DNA of 64,000 bases from Chitinophaga deserti. GTDB taxonomy: Bacteria > Bacteroidota > Bacteroidia > Chitinophagales > Chitinophagaceae. Under the pieces are notes generated by a model that had not been told where the DNA came from, did no database searches, and saw only the letters and a program-made list of their open reading frames with translations. The stretch is from the NCBI RefSeq assembly GCF_003149455.1, contig NZ_QFFK01000007.1, forward strand, positions 248,001-312,000, in the 5' to 3' direction. Within the stretch, counting starts at the first letter, position 1, and every line of letters begins with the position of its first letter. A program made the position numbers and the translations under genes. Shown one piece after another: positions 62,478-64,000 of the stretch.

Positions 62478-63161
62478 ATGAATAAAGCATTGAAAGCCGT
62501 TGCTATCTGAGCCGGGGTGCTAATAGGCGTTTTTTTTGTAGCCCGCATCACCAAAGCCCTCGAATTTTACACAGTGGCTGTTCCTTCCAATTACCCAACA
62601 TTGAAAGAGGGTCAGTTGCTGGTTGCTTCTAAATTATCCAAACCGGAACGTGGGAAATTCCTTTTATACAATGCGGTGAATCCTGATAATGGCGAAAAAG
62701 GTATATGGATATTCCGCATAATTGGTATGCCGGGCGATGTATTGGAAATACGTGCCGGTGATGTGTATTTGAATGGCCAAAGGGCAAAGGATTCCGCATT
62801 TGCTCAGTATATGTTCTATATTCACAAGGACCTGTTTACCCGTTTACAGCTTGAAGATGAAATTACGAAAGAGCAGGTTTGTTATTCCCCATCAGACTCA
62901 GCTATTGTAACACTCAGCCTTGCGAGGCTGAATGAGCTAAAAATAAGCGGCACCCGTTATATTACGGCAAAAGGTGAAACACTTGATGAATTTGAAAAAG
63001 TCTGGAAGCACCGCTGGAATGTAGACCATTTCGGACAGATAAAAATTCCGGCAGGCAAGTATTTCGTTATGGGAGACAACAGGCATCGCGCACTTGATTC
63101 CCGTTTTCTCGGATATGTGGATGAAAAGGATGTTGTCGCCTGCGTGGTGGGCAACTATTGA
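62478..63161 (+). pseudogene. Signal-peptidase-I-like (S26) gene with in-frame TGA at codon 11
   Basis: From ATG 62478 the frame reads MNKALKAVAI, then TGA (62508-62510), then AGVLIGVFFVARITKALEFY and on to 63161 without another stop. The stop falls in the membrane anchor, where TGG (Trp) would fit. A GTG at 62517 could restart translation and give 214 residues with a shortened anchor. The serine box is VPSNYPTLKEG, with Ser in the catalytic place. The box that normally holds the catalytic lysine reads IWIFRIIGMPGD, with Phe instead of Lys. The last box, GDNRHRALDSRFLGYV, is intact. Activity as a leader peptidase is therefore doubtful. Its 3' end overlaps the next convergent gene by 7 bases. 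Confidence 0.75.
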
Positions 63162-63922
63162 CTTTGTTTCCTTACCATTTCCACATTCAGCATTTCTGAC
63201 AAGGCAGCCCTTTTATCAGCAGCTACCTCCATGTTGTTCTCTAATCCGAATTGCGTTTGTTTGAATATGATATTCCGCTCTTCGGAAGGCAGGGTGCGCA
63301 GCTGTTTCAGGAACCACTCCGGCTGGCAGATGTAGCATTCTCCAAGTGCATCTCCGGGTGTTTCGCTGGCAGAGCCGGTGTCGGCCACCATAATGCGGAA
63401 AAGGTCCTGTAATATGCGATCGTCGTTTGTGCGGCAGAGATACTTCGGCAGGAAGCGCAACGCGGGTTCATAGGAGTTATCGTACGTATCGGAAATGGAT
63501 TGACTCGTTTTGAGGAGTAATGCGTTATCCTCTGCCGTAAATTTATCCGGTGTATTTTCCCTGCGTTCGTTGATATCATTACGAAGGCTCACAAGGCGTT
63601 GGTAACCGCCGAATACTTTACGTAGCAGGCGCTGTGCTGCGGTATCGGGCAGTTGGTTGATGAGCCTTACACGGCTTTTATGAATATACCCGGAGCCATC
63701 CGGAGTAATAGACTGATTCAGTACTTTCCACCAGTCACCCCGTTTCTTTTCCACCACAAAAAACTGATTCTCCCCAATACTGTCTACCACAGGTGCATTA
63801 GCCGATGGAGCCTGACGGATATTGGTAAAATGATCTGCGTCTTCAATAACGGCCCATTGATGTGTTTGAGCGTTCACCGAAGTTGCTGCAATGAGCAGAA
63901 AGGGGATGAGGACAACGCGCAT
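63155..63922 (-). CDS. Exported SH3b-domain protein
   Basis: From ATG 63922 the protein has 255 residues with signal MRVVLIPFLLIAATSVNAQ. A bacterial SH3-like domain spans about 25-90: HFTNIRQAPSANAPVVDSIG, then DWWKVLNQ and GYIHKSRVRL. The rest (about 95-255) is helical, with CYICQPEWFLKQL, and of unknown fold. SH3b domains usually bind cell-wall peptides, so a periplasmic role is likely. It is convergent with the signal-peptidase-like gene, overlapping by 7 bases. The last 78 bases of the window show nothing further. Confidence 0.85.
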   Translation of the reverse strand: MRVVLIPFLLIAATSVNAQTHQWAVIEDADHFTNIRQAPSANAPVVDSIGENQFFVVEKKRGDWWKVLNQSITPDGSGYIHKSRVRLINQLPDTAAQRLLRKVFGGYQRLVSLRNDINERRENTPDKFTAEDNALLLKTSQSISDTYDNSYEPALRFLPKYLCRTNDDRILQDLFRIMVADTGSASETPGDALGECYICQPEWFLKQLRTLPSEERNIIFKQTQFGLENNMEVAADKRAALSEMLNVEMVRKQSQ

Positions 63923-64000
63923 GGGTTTTGAGGGATTTGATGGCAATTTAGTAGGATTTACGATCCGGTTTTCTGCCGGGAAGGGATTTAACTTTTATTT

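Overview
The window looks like a chromosomal segment of a Bacteroidota, most likely Chitinophagaceae (Chitinophaga-like). The reasons are three SusC/SusD pairs, two ECF sigma/FecR cell-surface signalling sets, TPR regulators with a C-terminal helix-turn-helix, a GreA-like factor and other Bacteroidota-type proteins, and promoters of the TTTG / TAnnTTTG type, best seen in front of the single tRNA gene. Base composition is roughly balanced, except for an AT-rich patch near 39.0-40.1 kb. The genus is inferred from style, not from a marker gene.

Layout. 1-11.1 kb: a glycan-utilisation locus with a SusC cut by the window edge, SusD, a lipoprotein carrying HEXXH, two (alpha/alpha)6-barrel glycosidase-like enzymes, a GntR regulator with a sugar-binding-type sensor domain, and a sodium/solute symporter. 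11.2-15.1 kb (minus): a TonB-dependent receptor followed by a beta-propeller phytase, behind a promoter topped by tandem TGTTNAC-like heptamers that resemble Pho boxes. 15.3-24.3 kb: a mixed housekeeping and unknown region with a TPR/HTH regulator, an aspartyl protease, a cytochrome-b-like membrane protein, an unknown protein behind a striking repeat-rich promoter region, an HTH-pentapeptide protein next to a fragment of an ABC-2 permease, tRNA-Lys(CTT), a quinone-oxidoreductase-like enzyme and a YcaQ-type DNA glycosylase.

24.4-32.7 kb: ECF sigma, FecR, SusC with STN domain, SusD and a TlpA-like thioredoxin, a complete trans-envelope signalling and uptake operon. 32.8-42.0 kb: small cytoplasmic genes (P-loop NTPase, DUF1801, GreA-like), a PAS-LuxR regulator, a run of exported or membrane proteins of unknown function, and a PQQ-type sugar dehydrogenase. 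42.1-44.6 kb: an MFS drug exporter with a GNAT acetyltransferase, divergent from an HxlR regulator, with a perfect palindrome between them. 44.5-54.7 kb: a second sigma/FecR/SusC/SusD set in which a lipoprotein and a large metzincin protease are encoded between the divergent sigma gene and fecR.

54.8-64 kb: a large lipoprotein combining a dehydrogenase-like propeller, HEAT repeats and one c-type heme; an exported C1 cysteine peptidase; a flotillin/NfeD pair; small unknown genes; and a signal-peptidase-I-like gene with an in-frame TGA at codon 11 and no recognisable catalytic lysine. The overall theme is capture of polymers (glycans, phytate, peptides or proteins) at the outer membrane. I saw no CRISPR array, rRNA, complete insertion sequence or prophage.
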